Assembly (NCBI RefSeq): GCF_011397635.1
Contig: NC_064773.1
Coordinates: 24,158,449 to 24,222,448, forward strand
DNA from: Epinephelus fuscoguttatus
Taxonomy: Eukaryota > Chordata > Actinopteri > Perciformes > Serranidae
Direction of reading: 5' to 3'
Length of the DNA: 64,000 nucleotides
A program made the position numbers and the translations under genes. The first letter of the stretch is position 1. The number at the start of each line of letters is the position of its first letter. This document shows, piece after piece, positions 9,901 through 19,800 of this stretch. The notes under the pieces were generated by a model. That model had not been told where the DNA came from, ran no database searches, and saw only the letters and a program-made list of their open reading frames with translations.

Positions 9901-12465
9901 ACATGATTAAACCATATTAGTCCTGCTGGATTTAGGTTGATTCCCATTGTCCTTAAAGGCATTTTTTTAGTGAGAGCAGAATTATCTGCAAAGGTCTCTT
10001 CCTCTCCAAAACAAACAGATCAAGTAATTTAAACTGATGAAAACACTAATTAAAGCAGTTTCACAATACAAATCAGTGTTTCTCCTGTGCGTTTTGGCAC
10101 ATTGTAGATGGCTCACTCGCCCAACTTACCTATTTTCCCTGATATCTCAGTGTGTCCTTACCTTATTTTTGATCCAGATGTTCAGCAGGCTTTAACCATG
10201 AGCTGAATTATTCACAGAGGTCTCTTTCTTTCTGTCTCTTTTCTGTCCAAAACAAATGGACCTAGTGATTTAAAGTGGTAAAAACACTGAATAAAGCAGT
10301 TTCAAGATACAAATCAGAGTTTCTTTGATGCTGTTTGGCATGTCGGAGACAGGCTGCTAGCCCAGCACTTGCTGATCTGACCTCTTCTTTTTTCTCTGGT
10401 AACTTAAGATCCAGGGGTTGTATTCACAAACATTTAGAGAATACTCTCAGAGAGCTCCTAACTTAGCCTGAAAATTTTTAGTAAGGAGTTCTAGCTTAGG
10501 AGTGATTTAGAAAAGTTCTTAGAACAACTCTGGGCAAGGAAGAGACAAACCTTTACTTTAGTGAGGTGGTGTGATTGACCCTGTTGCCAGGTATGACTCA
10601 TTCTTTTAACAGATGTGATTGGTTGTCACAGACACACCCTTTTGTGAGCCTGCAAGCTGTGGACACCCAGTGGCAATGAAATGAACTGCTGACTGTGAAA
10701 GTGTTACTGTGCTAATGGAATTCTCAAGTCATCACTGCTGCACTATTGCATTTTTTCAGTTTTTCAAATAACTTAGCATTATGATCATTTTATCTCTGGT
10801 GTTATAGCATTACTTTGTTGGGCGGGAAATGTGTGTGTATCTCTAATGAGATCAACCACAAATATTTCCCTGTACAGTCTCATTTGTTGCATTTCATTTA
10901 CTCACTGTTCAGTGTTTGGAGGATATTTCTCTGACCTCTTTGTGTTCCCACCATTTTCTCCTCTGCCTAAGACACTCTTGGACTTTTTGGACCTTTACTG
11001 GGAAAGACCGTTTTATTGGTTATACTAATCCAGTAAAGGTACCTTGAGCAAATGTTCCTTGTTGCACTTAATTAATTTTTGCCCGTTTTAATAGTTGTGA
11101 GGCTGCTGTAAAGCCATAACAAGTTACACCAAAAACCTCACAGATTCCGCTGGTTAGTTGGATTACTGTTTCTGTAATGAGCTGTCATATTTGACATCCA
11201 TCCATCCATCCATCCATTTTCAGGTCGCCAGACTTTCGCAGGGCTAACACATAGAGACAGACAACCATTCACACTCACATTCACACCTACGGCCAGAGTC
11301 ACCATTTCATTAACCTGCATGTCTTTGGACTGTGGGAGGAAGCCGGAGTACCCAGAGAAAACTCCACCCAGAAGGGCTACCTCCTGGGATTGAACCAGGA
11401 ACCCTCTTGCTGTGAGGCAACAGTGCTAACAACCACACCAGCATGCTGCCCTCATATCTGACATGTATTTCATAATTCCATTAAAATCATTTTGCATCGA
11501 AGATTTCCAGATGAAACTAAATTCAAATATATAATGTAATTTTTTTTTACATAAAATAGTCTTCATTTTCAGATAGTCCTGGTTATTCTGAAAGGGAAAA
11601 TGTGCAATAAATTCACATGTGAAGGTGATAAGAGATTTGAAGAGACTGTTTAACACAAGTAGGATCTGTTCTGGAGCTGATAGAGTTAACTCAGTAGCTT
11701 GTAACAGCAAAGTCTAAAATTATTTGCAGCCTCATTGAAATACAACTTTCCGCCCACCAACCTGCCACAGCACATAAGATTCAATTACTTCTGTCAACCC
11801 ACAGAACAATTGTTTAATCATATCATAAATATCTGATTTGAAGAACCGAGCGCACTCTGTGGTTTTCTTCCCTCAGACTAATACAAACTTTAAACCAATT
11901 CTTCCAACAGAAATAGTTTTCCTGCGGACACTTGCGGCGGCTAACCCTGCTCCTCTGCCCGGTGCCACCGATGTTTTCTTTGACATCCTATCTGCAGATG
12001 ACCAGTTCTCCTTTGACGTGGAGAAGCGCTCTCACCAGGGCACGATTATGGGTAAGAGGAGAGAGCATCACTTGAAACCAGGCAGTCAATCTTTTATCAA
12101 ATCCTTTATTAAATAGTACGTGCATCGTAGGAGGAAAATATGCCAAAACATTGTTGAATATCGCAATAATGTTACTTGTGATAAACAGATACTAAAGTGA
12201 ACTCAGTTTTTGACCCAGACATGCACAATACCTGTCCTTGTGCTCTATATACAGATGTTACATTTATGCATATCTTTTCCAAAGCTGAATTTCTGTCACT
12301 AATCCAAATCTGTGTCATCCCTCAGGTGTGGTTCGGCAGATAAAGCCAATCATTGGCCCCAGAGACCTTGTCTTGGAGGTGGCTATGAACTATGTCAAGT
12401 CAGGGATCATTTCCCATCGCAATGTTGTCATCATTCATGTCTTCATCTCTGAGTTCTGGTTCTGA
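908..12465 (+). CDS. fbln1: Fibulin-1 (5'-truncated by the window), C and D splice forms
   Basis: Fibulin-1 is a secreted calcium-binding glycoprotein of basement membranes and elastic fibres. The exons encode a short linker, nine EGF modules (eight opening with D-[IV]-[ND]-E-C) and two alternative C-terminal fibulin modules. Exon order, all phase-1 EGF junctions and the phase-2 branch into C or D tails match the known fibulin-1 gene. D-form CDS in the window: 908-970, 1153-1242, 3158-3295, 3467-3604, 3682-3825, 3942-4064, 4228-4353, 5242-5361, 5767-5898, 5991-6114, 9620-9762, 11911-12051, 12326-12465. C form: through 6114, then 6431-6791. Signal peptide and anaphylatoxin modules must lie before position 1. 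The C/D tail pair argues for fibulin-1 over fibulin-2. No frameshift or internal stop was seen. Confidence 0.95.
1153..1242 (+). CDS. fbln1: fbln1 exon: first EGF module
   Basis: Reads [12 protein letters not shown], then [18 protein letters not shown], which is the short first fibulin-1 EGF module lacking the D-V-N-E-C opening. Acceptor TTTTCAG ends at 1152; the donor is GTAAGT at 1243. Both junctions are phase 1. Confidence 0.85.
2144..2469. mobile_element. Short non-autonomous hAT-like element remnant
   Basis: The left end reads TCTAATGCAGTGGT and the right end GGAACCACTACTCTGG, an inverted pair of the CAGTGGTTC type common in fish hAT elements. The interior is AT-rich and non-coding. A similar left end occurs at 39848. 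The family assignment rests on end sequence only, and no clean 8-bp target duplication was found. Confidence 0.45.
3158..3295 (+). CDS. fbln1: fbln1 exon: calcium-binding EGF module 2
   Basis: Opens [12 protein letters not shown] and contains [20 protein letters not shown], very close to the vertebrate fibulin-1 module. 138 bp, phase 1 at both ends, acceptor CCCCTCAG, donor GTAACA. Confidence 0.95.
3467..3604 (+). CDS. fbln1: fbln1 exon: calcium-binding EGF module 3
   Basis: Opens [12 protein letters not shown] and ends [11 protein letters not shown], as in fibulin-1. 138 bp, phase 1 at both ends, acceptor TTCCAG, donor GTGAGT. Confidence 0.95.
3682..3825 (+). CDS. fbln1: fbln1 exon: calcium-binding EGF module 4
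   Basis: Opens [18 protein letters not shown] and carries [15 protein letters not shown]. 144 bp, phase 1 at both ends, acceptor CACTAG, donor GTAGAT. Confidence 0.95.
3942..4064 (+). CDS. fbln1: fbln1 exon: calcium-binding EGF module 5
   Basis: Opens [16 protein letters not shown] and carries [16 protein letters not shown], with the Asn and aromatic residues of the beta-hydroxylation consensus. 123 bp, phase 1 at both ends. The intron before it is only 116 bp. Confidence 0.95.
4228..4353 (+). CDS. fbln1: fbln1 exon: calcium-binding EGF module 6
   Basis: Opens [17 protein letters not shown] and carries [19 protein letters not shown]. 126 bp, phase 1 at both ends, acceptor TCCTTAG, donor GTAAAA. 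Confidence 0.95.
4385..5100. repeat. Degenerate AT-rich tandem array filling an fbln1 intron
   Basis: About 700 bp built from variants of a roughly 20-bp unit resembling TCATTATTTTGAGATACTAA, alternating with a TTGAGAAAGTATC form. An AT palindromic stretch lies near 4690-4765. It occupies nearly the whole intron between EGF modules 6 and 7. Confidence 0.8.
5242..5361 (+). CDS. fbln1: fbln1 exon: calcium-binding EGF module 7
   Basis: Opens [20 protein letters not shown] and continues [13 protein letters not shown], almost unchanged from mammalian fibulin-1. 120 bp, phase 1 at both ends. Confidence 0.97.
5767..5898 (+). CDS. fbln1: fbln1 exon: calcium-binding EGF module 8
   Basis: Opens [18 protein letters not shown], a near-invariant fibulin-1 stretch. 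132 bp, phase 1 at both ends, acceptor ACTCGCAG, donor GTCAGT. Confidence 0.97.
5991..6114 (+). CDS. fbln1: fbln1 exon: EGF module 9 and alternative-splicing donor
   Basis: Opens [12 protein letters not shown] and carries [16 protein letters not shown]. It enters in phase 1 but leaves in phase 2 (CAG GG|GTGAGA). This donor can join either the C terminal exon at 6431 or the D exon at 9620; both restore Gly and stay open. Confidence 0.93.
6431..6791 (+). CDS. fbln1: fbln1 terminal exon, C-type fibulin module
   Basis: The acceptor CCCTTTCAG is followed by HCERVTCEF. Further on come [28 protein letters not shown] and a terminal [11 protein letters not shown] before TAG at 6789-6791. This matches the isoform-C tail, which in human reads LPLRITYYHLSFPTN. 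An AATAAA lies at 7067-7072 and another at 8347-8352. Either could end this transcript. Confidence 0.93.
7067..7072 (+). terminator. fbln1: Candidate poly(A) signal for the fbln1 C transcript
   Basis: AATAAA 276 bases after the C-form stop. No strong GT-rich downstream element is evident. The AATAAA at 8347-8352, after a T-rich stretch, is an alternative, so assignment is tentative. Confidence 0.35.
7632..7968. mobile_element. Dispersed fish repeat with AGCTAGC-rich arms
   Basis: The left arm, with GCTAGCAGCCAGTTAG, mirrors a right arm with GCTAAGCTAACTGGCTGCTGG. The stretch ends TCTCAGCAAGAAAGTGAGT, which I recall from a repeat common in percomorph genomes. It lies between the C and D tail exons. 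Confidence 0.5.
8117..8140. repeat. Poly(T) tract of 24
   Basis: Homopolymer in the intron between the fbln1 C and D tails. A broken (CA)n run follows at 8398-8430. Confidence 0.95.
9620..9762 (+). CDS. fbln1: fbln1 exon: first D-type tail exon
   Basis: Encodes [19 protein letters not shown] and [14 protein letters not shown], matching the human D form (RCIKSCRPNDVTC, SLPTFREF). It enters in phase 2 behind TTTTTTCAG and leaves in phase 1 at GTAAGA. Confidence 0.95.
9970..10400. repeat. Diverged tandem duplication, unit about 240 bp
   Basis: Two copies share GGTCTCTT, TCCAAAACAAA, AAAACACT and AAAGCAGTTTCA in the same order. The AAAGCAG landmark sits at 10052 and again at 10293, a spacing of 241. 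Likely a transposon fragment duplicated within the intron between D-tail exons 1 and 2. Confidence 0.65.
10410..10680. mobile_element. Probable MITE fragment
   Basis: Begins GGGGTTGTATTCACAAACAT and continues with several CTCCTAA/CTTAGGAG motifs in both orientations, resembling ends of fish Harbinger-type or related short elements. No matching right end was found, so it may be truncated. Confidence 0.35.
11196..11452 (-). mobile_element. 3' tail of an L2-like LINE
   Basis: A (CCAT)n run at 11196-11217 abuts sequence with CTAACACATAGAGACAGACA, CATGTCTTTGGACTGTGGGA and GAACCAGGAACCCTCTTGCT. I recognise these from a very common fish LINE tail. On the minus strand the (GGAT)n run is then the 3' microsatellite end. 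Family name is from memory. Confidence 0.6.
11911..12051 (+). CDS. fbln1: fbln1 exon: second D-type tail exon
   Basis: Encodes [18 protein letters not shown], then [19 protein letters not shown]. The acceptor is CTTCCAACAG at 11901-11910. An upstream CCCTCAG at 11870-11876 would add 34 nt and an immediate TAA, so it is not the coding acceptor. Both ends are phase 1. Confidence 0.95.
12326..12465 (+). CDS. fbln1: fbln1 terminal exon, D-type fibulin module
   Basis: Encodes [29 protein letters not shown] and then TGA at 12463-12465. The terminal aromatic tail matches human SEYWF. No canonical AATAAA occurs in the next kilobase; the nearest are at 13930 and 14174. Confidence 0.96.
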
Positions 12466-14816
12466 GCTCTGCTAAAGAGTGAACAGCACTGCATTTGCAA
12501 TACGGCACATAATTTATAACTTGCAAATATATCTGGAGGCACCGCACTTATCATTTAAAAACACCTCAAATGCTAATGTTTTGCATGTGAGGTAAGATAA
12601 ATAAGATAAAAAACCATTGGATTTACTCATATGCAAGGGTTTTAGATGCACTGAAAACTACAGAAACAGTTTGCAAACCATCCAGTTCATTCATTTACAA
12701 TAGGTCTTTATAATTTCAACACAGTATACACTGATTAAACAAGAACCCATTGTTAAAAGCTACTGGACTACTAAGAATGTACAGTCAAAGCAGTGTTTTG
12801 AGCTAATGCTAACTTGAGTATGCTAACATGCTTGCAGGGGGTCATTCCTCCGTTCCTAGGGTTCTCTGTTCCCCAGTTCTACATATGTACTCACCTAGGG
12901 TCCTATGTTCCCGAGGTTCTGCATTCCCAAGCTCTCTGTCTGTAGCATGTAATGGAAACCTGGGAAAGATGTTCCCCAACTCTGTATTCGTTTAATATCA
13001 CATGGATTACGTTAGGGGAGTAAAATCGTGTCTCTGAGAGTGATGGAATTGCACTGGCACAGGTCTTTATCTAAATATATAGTTGCTCTCTCTGTGTTCG
13101 GAGAACAGTTCCAAATTAAATTACCACCCTAGAAACTGAAAAACTAATACAAGAATGAATGAACTGAAAAGAAAAGGAACTAACCAGTTAAGGAATTAAA
13201 CAAGGGCTAACTAAGGGATAGAAAAGAAGTGTAGGGCCAGGTTTAATTCCCATTTTTTAGCAGGTCAAGGTGAGGAAAGACGTCAAAGGTCAGGTTAAGG
13301 TAAAATACTCATAACGACTGACTGCTCCCATCTCCAAACAGGTTAAAGTTAGGAGAAAAGACTTGGAAAGGGGTCCGAAACCTTCACACGCAATCATACT
13401 TCCCAATTTTAATCTCAGATTCTTTATGGCTCTTTGCCTTCTTATGTATTGATACAGAGAGTAAACCAAAGCTGGCCTATTTCAAGGGACAGAGATGGAC
13501 AAGAAAGTGGCATGAACACAATGGGGAACATAGGACCTGTGGAACATAATCTCAGACACGCTCTCGCAATTACGATGTTGACATGCTGATGTCTAGCAGG
13601 TATACACCATGTTAACCCCCTCTGTTTAGTCTGTTAGCATGCTAACATTTGCTAACTAGAACTAAGCACAATGTACAACTGAGGCTGATGGGAATGTCAT
13701 CTGTGTTTGGTCATTAACCAAAGTATTGGACAAACTGAAATTTTGACCTGATGGTGGCTGTAGATATGAAGTCAGTGGATCTTCAAAGTTGTTAGGTTAT
13801 TAGTTATGTCAGTGATGTTGGACCGACCAACCAACATTGTAAAAATGTAATGTTATACAAATACTAATTTCTCACTTGATGCCTCTACCCCAGATCTGTT
13901 GAAAAATTAAATTCCTTTTACAAGAGTGTAATAAAATAATGTAACAGACTAGCAGGGTGCTGTCATCACCTTAACTAGGCTACTGTCTACAGTGTTTACC
14001 TTAAATATAGACTTTGTTGTCATGATTGCCACATTGATAAACTGTTGGTCAACCTGGAACTTTTTGATGTTTGATGCCTCACGCTTCATTTGATAACAAA
14101 ACGCTTCACCTATGGACTTGCTTTCAGCATTGATTGTGTTTTGTACCAACAGAGTGCGCAACCATCTGTGAATAATAAAGACTGTGCGGTTAATTGTGCT
14201 CATGTTTTTTACTGAAAATAGCTTGTTCCTTTACCACTGCAGACTAAACCAACCGTCCTCTAGTTAACATAACTGAGGTTTCCAGAATAACTAAAATCTG
14301 ATAGGATGTCCTGTTTTTCCTGTAACCCAATGCTCCAGAATCCCCATCAAAATGTACCACTTCCACTTTGTGAGGATATTTCCAGTTATTCCACTCGAAG
14401 GAATGAATAATGGGAATCCTTCACTGGGAATGTTTGGATCTTCGGATACCCCATCTTAAAGTGGACAAATTGCTTGAGGTGGATACTTCTCACCATCCAT
14501 AATCAACTCTCTTCCGCATTGATCTGCCTTTCACCACTGCTGTGCTGTGCCTGGCCAGTGAAAACACAGGGGACAACCAGACGGAAGAAAATCCTGTAAT
14601 CTAAAATTTGCCACTCTACATGGATATCCCAAAGGCTTGTCCTGTGGCTTTGCTGTTGCAGCTGTCCCACAGCTTGTCTGGTCGCAATCAATTGATCTTA
14701 TGACCTTAAAAATTTGCTTTAGGTGAATGGATTTCAGATGTGAGAGCAGCTGCAGCTCACAGACTGCATAGAACTTCTATCTCAGCGCTTACTGGATGAT
14801 ATATTATAGATATGTC
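12466..14816. other. fbln1-atxn10 intergenic region, first part
   Basis: No coding exon seen. It holds a short degenerate GTTCCC/GGTTCT array at 12850-12935 and a dispersed fish repeat around 13600-13835 (TTAGCATGCTAACATTTGCT, then GGTCATTAACCAAAGTATTG). Candidate poly(A) signals for fbln1 D are at 13930-13935 and 14174-14179. Confidence 0.5.
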
Positions 14817-14818
14817 TA

Positions 14819-15867
14819 CACTCTTAGAAACAAAGTGGCTAACTAGAACTATATAGTGTTCTTCAGCTTGTCCCCGTAAAATAACCCTTTTTGTTCCAGG
14901 TAGAACCTTTGATAAAGGTTACACCTGAAACCCTTTCAGAAGGTACTACCCAGAACCCAACATAAAGGGTTATACCTAGAACCATATGTGAAAGGTTCTA
15001 ACCAGAGCCCCCCATAATAGGTTTTACAGAGAACCTTTCTATGGTATAATGCTTCCACCCAGAACCCTCTCTGGGGGTTCAATCCATAACCTTTCCACCT
15101 TCTAAAGGTGCTGACAGGAACCCACTCAGAGGTTCAATAGGGAACCCTATTATATCCCAAGGGATACATCTAAAACCAACAAGGGGTTTTACCAAGAACC
15201 ATGTTATATTCCAATGGTTTTATTCAAAATCCACACAGGAGGGCTCTAAAATGGTGATTAACTAAATTACCTATGGATTTACCAATCATGGTTTTAGTCT
15301 TACAGGTTAGTCTGGGGCCAAGGGAACCATGTTCAGCAGCCTTGGGCTTCAAGAGGCTCCAAAAGGGCCAGGGCTGATGTGGTCCAGCACAACCCACACC
15401 ACTATCATTCACAATAATGTTTATAGTGGATGGAGATTTTGTAAAATCAGAACTACTACAGCATAGTATTTTAATGGCGCAGTAGAGTTAGGAACTGCAA
15501 CTTGGTTCCAAATCAGAACTAAATACAAAATGCCAAGTACTGGGTACCCGCAAAAACAAAAAAATTTAACAGACTGTGTGGTATTGTATGGCATTAAATG
15601 ATGGTAACGATATCTACTATGGCAGAACGCAGGTCAAATTATTCAATTAAAGGGAATCCAGATACACTTACATTTAAAAATACCATTTGAAATATGGGTA
15701 AACATTTGAATAATTGAGGGTGAGGATTGTTTAACACCTATACCTCAACAATCCTTTAAGAATCTTTTCTTCTAAAGATGAAAAGGGAATCCTTCATCTT
15801 ACAAAGAACACTTTGCTAATGGTTCTGGGTAGAACCTTAATCCTCAATGCCTTGTTTTCTAAGAGTG
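14819..15867. mobile_element. Non-autonomous DNA transposon, TA target duplication
   Basis: The ends are inverted: CACTCTTAGAAACAA at left and TTGTTTTCTAAGAGTG at right. TA flanks both sides (14817-14818 and 15868-15869). The 1049-bp interior has no open frame but carries many AGAACC and GGTTCT motifs at roughly 30-45 bp spacing, giving a self-similar array. TA duplication suggests Tc1/mariner-like mobilisation, but family is unproven. Confidence 0.7.
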
Positions 15868-16680
15868 TAAGTATAGGTACACAGTACACTAATTCAATAA
15901 AATACATGGTGGAAGCTGCCCACTTGCCCAAATAACAGCCTCAAACATCATATATTAGGCTAATGGTGGGTGTAAAATAGCATGACAAAAGTGAGATTCA
16001 GTGGATTTCTTAAACATTGTAAAACATGTTAAATACAAAATATTTTACAAAACTGTGAGAATAAGCCAATATTCATCTCAACAGACTATCAAACTGCTTA
16101 AATATGATGACTGATGCAATTATAAAGCTGATGTGATGCTGAAGAACTGGCATCAGCCAAAGAGATTGTTTGCAGTCTGCAATGGTGGAAGAAGTATCCA
16201 GGTCCTTTATTCAAGTAAAAAGGTAGCTTACTTATACCACACTGTGAAAATAGTCTACTCAACTGCATGTAAAAGTCATGCATTCTAAACCCTATTTAGG
16301 TTTAATTGTGTATCCTAAGTATCATCAGCAACATTTACTTATAGTATCAAAAATTAAAGTAGTTATCGTGCAGTAAAAATGTTCCCATGTAGCGTTTCAC
16401 TGATAATTTTTGATGTTTTTAGACTAATATCAGCGTATGTTACATTTTACTGCTGTATAACGTTATGTTTAAGATTGTGCTCATTTTAACTGCTTGATCG
16501 TTGGGTGGTTTAATCCACAGCAATGCATCATATTGTACAAGATCATATAATAGCAGCACAATATTTTGTGGAAAGAGTGTAATAAATAATATTTCCAGGG
16601 GTTCTTTCTTTTTAATGTTTATGTGGGCCAACACTGACAACAGTGACTTGACAACTTCAGTGAAAACAGCGGCACATGCT

Positions 16681-16766
16681 CTGACTCCGCCCTCATTCTG
16701 CATTCAACCAATAGCGTGTTAGAAAAGTATCCGGAAGTCCCGCCTAGAGGGAAGATACAGGCAAAC
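16681..16766 (+). promoter_or_regulatory. atxn10: TATA-less atxn10 promoter and 5' leader
   Basis: Just upstream of the start codon lie a GC box (CTCCGCCC, 16685-16692), a CCAAT box (16708-16712) and an ETS-type site CCGGAAGT (16731-16738), with no TATA box. This is typical of broadly expressed genes. The transcription start is probably between the CCAAT box and the ATG, so the leader would be very short. Confidence 0.6.
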
Positions 16767-16897
16767 ATGGCAGCTACCATCGACAGCAACATGAACATCT
16801 CAGCGTCTATCGCAGGCATTTTGAACGAGGAACACTGCCCGGAACACTTGCAGGTTTTAAAAACATTCACGACCGCGTTACGGGACAAGGAATACAG
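16767..16897 (+). CDS. atxn10: atxn10 exon 1
   Basis: ATG at 16767, ending CGGGACAAGGAATACAG|GTGCGG in phase 2. Low conservation, but open and correctly phased with exon 2. Confidence 0.88.
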
Positions 16898-19800
16898 GTG
16901 CGGACAAAGTCAATTTGTGTCTTTACGAAAGAAACGGAGGGTGTTAGCTTACAGGCTAAGCTAGCCGCTGCGCACTATCAAATAACATCCGGCGTACGTT
17001 TACGTTGAGGGTCCGTTGGCTACCGTTACTCAGGTTTTTGTACCACTGTGCTAATAAACAGTGAGGTGGAAAGTTATTCAGCCATTAACTGCAATATAAT
17101 TTATATTAGTTAACCGCTCTTACTCACAAAGACGACTGACAAGCTCGTTATGGTTTCAGACATTTCGAGTTATCAAGGAAAAGCACAGGTGCAACTAATT
17201 AGCCTCACTAATGATGGCGCAGTTGATAGTGTTATTACTTAGACCCAGTGTTTAGTAGTAGTACACTACATGTCACTAGTTTAACTACAGTTTGCAGTAG
17301 TTGGCTGGCAGTTTACCTACTTTCAAAACCTAGTAGCTTTTTCAGTGATGAATTACTCTGAGTCATGTAGTTTATGTAGTTTATTATAAATTACTTACAC
17401 TGTTGTCATGATGCTTTTCGGTATGACATAATGCTACAGCTCATTGGGCACAGTTGTCATTTATTGTTAGTCATCTGCCCCTTGACTAAAATGCCCTCTG
17501 GTTTGCAACCAAGATGTCTGCATGCTGACTATGACTAAGGTTTTTAGGGTTGCAGCAATATACCAGTTGTATACCTGTTATATTTCATTGCAGTGAATTG
17601 AAATCACTGTCTTTAACTATAATTGTGCTTTGAAGAATTTACATTTTGTTATTATATTGTGTACTTTTTGTTATCTATGATATTGTAAATGAAAGAAAAA
17701 TATGGTTTCAGTTTTCAATAATAGTAATAAAACATTTCTTCATCCAAAATAACCCTTCTGTTTTCATTTCTTCGAGGGTCATTTTGACTGATAGTGATAA
17801 TAATTTTGAAATACAACGATACTTTCTTCTAGGGTTGTCGTACTGTGTAAATCTCATACTGTCGCAGTCCTATTTCCTAATCCCACCCCAACAATCCCAG
17901 CCTCTCCTTAAAACACATTCTCAGGCTGCCTAGGTAGGGATTGGCTTGCCCCAGTCCCTAAAACAAACACACCTAACCACTTGACTCAGTGTCAAGTGTG
18001 TTAGGTGTAGTTTAACTGCTTTTTATTGTAAAGTAGTTAGTAGTTTGGTAACTACTGTTTAAACGTACTTTCCCCAACACTGCTTACACCTGCTGATTAA
18101 ATGTCTGCTGAGGAAAAAGTCCCATTCATCTTAAGTTTCAATCCACATTTCCCCCTCTTGGCCCTCAGTCTTGGGTATTACTGTTGTAAAGTAACTGTCC
18201 TTCCTTTTTTTTTTCTGGTCAACTTTGTTCTCCCAGGGATACTGTGGAAGAGGAGGCGTTCTCCAGCCTTCTGAAAGTCTTGTCCCGACTGTGTGATGAG
18301 CTTCAGGCTGCCAGCTGTGACAATCAGGACCTGCAGTCCATCACCCTGCAGTTGCAGCTGACCGCTGAGTGCTTCAGGGCTCAGAGGAACGCCTGTGTTC
18401 AGAGCACTCGCAACCAAAGTCTGCTCAGGTAATACAATTAAGAGATGGTAGAATATGAGACAGATGTATTAACTTAACAAATTTTGTCATCTCGAAAGTG
18501 ACTGCAGAGTACAATCAACACCTCCTTGGCAAAGCCTGAACAGTAATTCAACTGTATTTTGCAAAATTGTAGGTGTTATTACAATTCTGTTTTACTAGAT
18601 TGCATTAGACAGGGTGTGTACATGTTATTGTGTTCACATTATTTGACAAAAGAAATGTGCAAGGAAGCGACTCAACATACAGCAAGCACATAATGTATTT
18701 TTCCGCTTCTTCTAGGGAGCTTGGTTTCATTGATATATCCTTTAAACTCCTGAGCCTCCTTCAGACCACACGTCTGGAGAGCAGAGATAGCATATTTGAA
18801 CGTAAGTCTAAAAATCTGGAAATTGATCGTTGAAAAATGATCCGATACGTTCTGCAACTCTTTTGAATACTGACCTTCCTTTTAAATCATCCCCTATGGC
18901 CCAGCTCTTCGTTGTGGGATCCAGTTCCTCGGTAACTTATCGGTTGGAAACCAGATGTGTAAAGATGACATTTGGCGGCTGAGCTTCCCAAATCTTTTCC
19001 TGTAAGTTTTGTGTGCTTCAGTTATGGTTTTTTAATCACAGTAAGCAACTCTGTTACATAAAATACATAATTCATGCTGTCATTAAGTTTGTAAGTTTTC
19101 AGTAAACTTTTTATATGGGTATTCTGGTGACTCATTAGGCCACGTTTCATGTCATGTGAAGAGCTCAGTGTCTCTTCCACACTAAAAACAGTGTCAATTT
19201 GAGACACAGGAAACCTTTTACTTTTACTATAATACATATTCTGTTTCATTATCGTTATTTGTAAAAGCTTTTCACTTTTGTCCTTACACTGAGTGAACCC
19301 AAACATGTGTAAACAGGCAGCTGCTCAGTGTTGATGATGAGAAGGCGGTGAACTACGCCTCTATGGTACTCCACACATGTCTGGATGAAGTCAAGGTGGA
19401 AGAACTGTCTGATCCACAGAACATCCGGCTTGCACTCAGGGTGATGGAGCTCTGTAGGACTCAACCCGACCTGGACTGGACGTAAGATAGTGTGTTTATG
19501 TGTGTAAAGCAAATGTTGGTTTATATGTCTGAAGAGTTTGCAGTGTGTATATCATATTAAGGAATCACTAACCATGATATGCTACTTCTTTATTAAGTTT
19601 TATTTGGTATTCATATATTTGCAGGGTTATCATTGCTACCCAGTATTTCCTCAAGTGCTCAGCTCTGGTGGAGAGCATGTACTCTGGGATGTCACACCAT
19701 GAAAGGTACTTTATTTTTATGTTTTGCCACTTAGGGCTGAATGACTCTGAAAAATTTGATTATTTCAATTGATTATTTTTGACTGATATTACAATTGCAA

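Noticed and set aside
11877-11910. Alternative upstream acceptor for the second fbln1 D-tail exon
   Set aside because: Using the AG at 11875-11876 creates GAC TAA directly after the junction, so it would truncate the D form.
16716-16766. Upstream in-frame ATG of atxn10 at 16716
   Set aside because: It lies between the CCAAT box and the ETS site, so it is probably not transcribed. The ATG at 16767 gives a family-like start.
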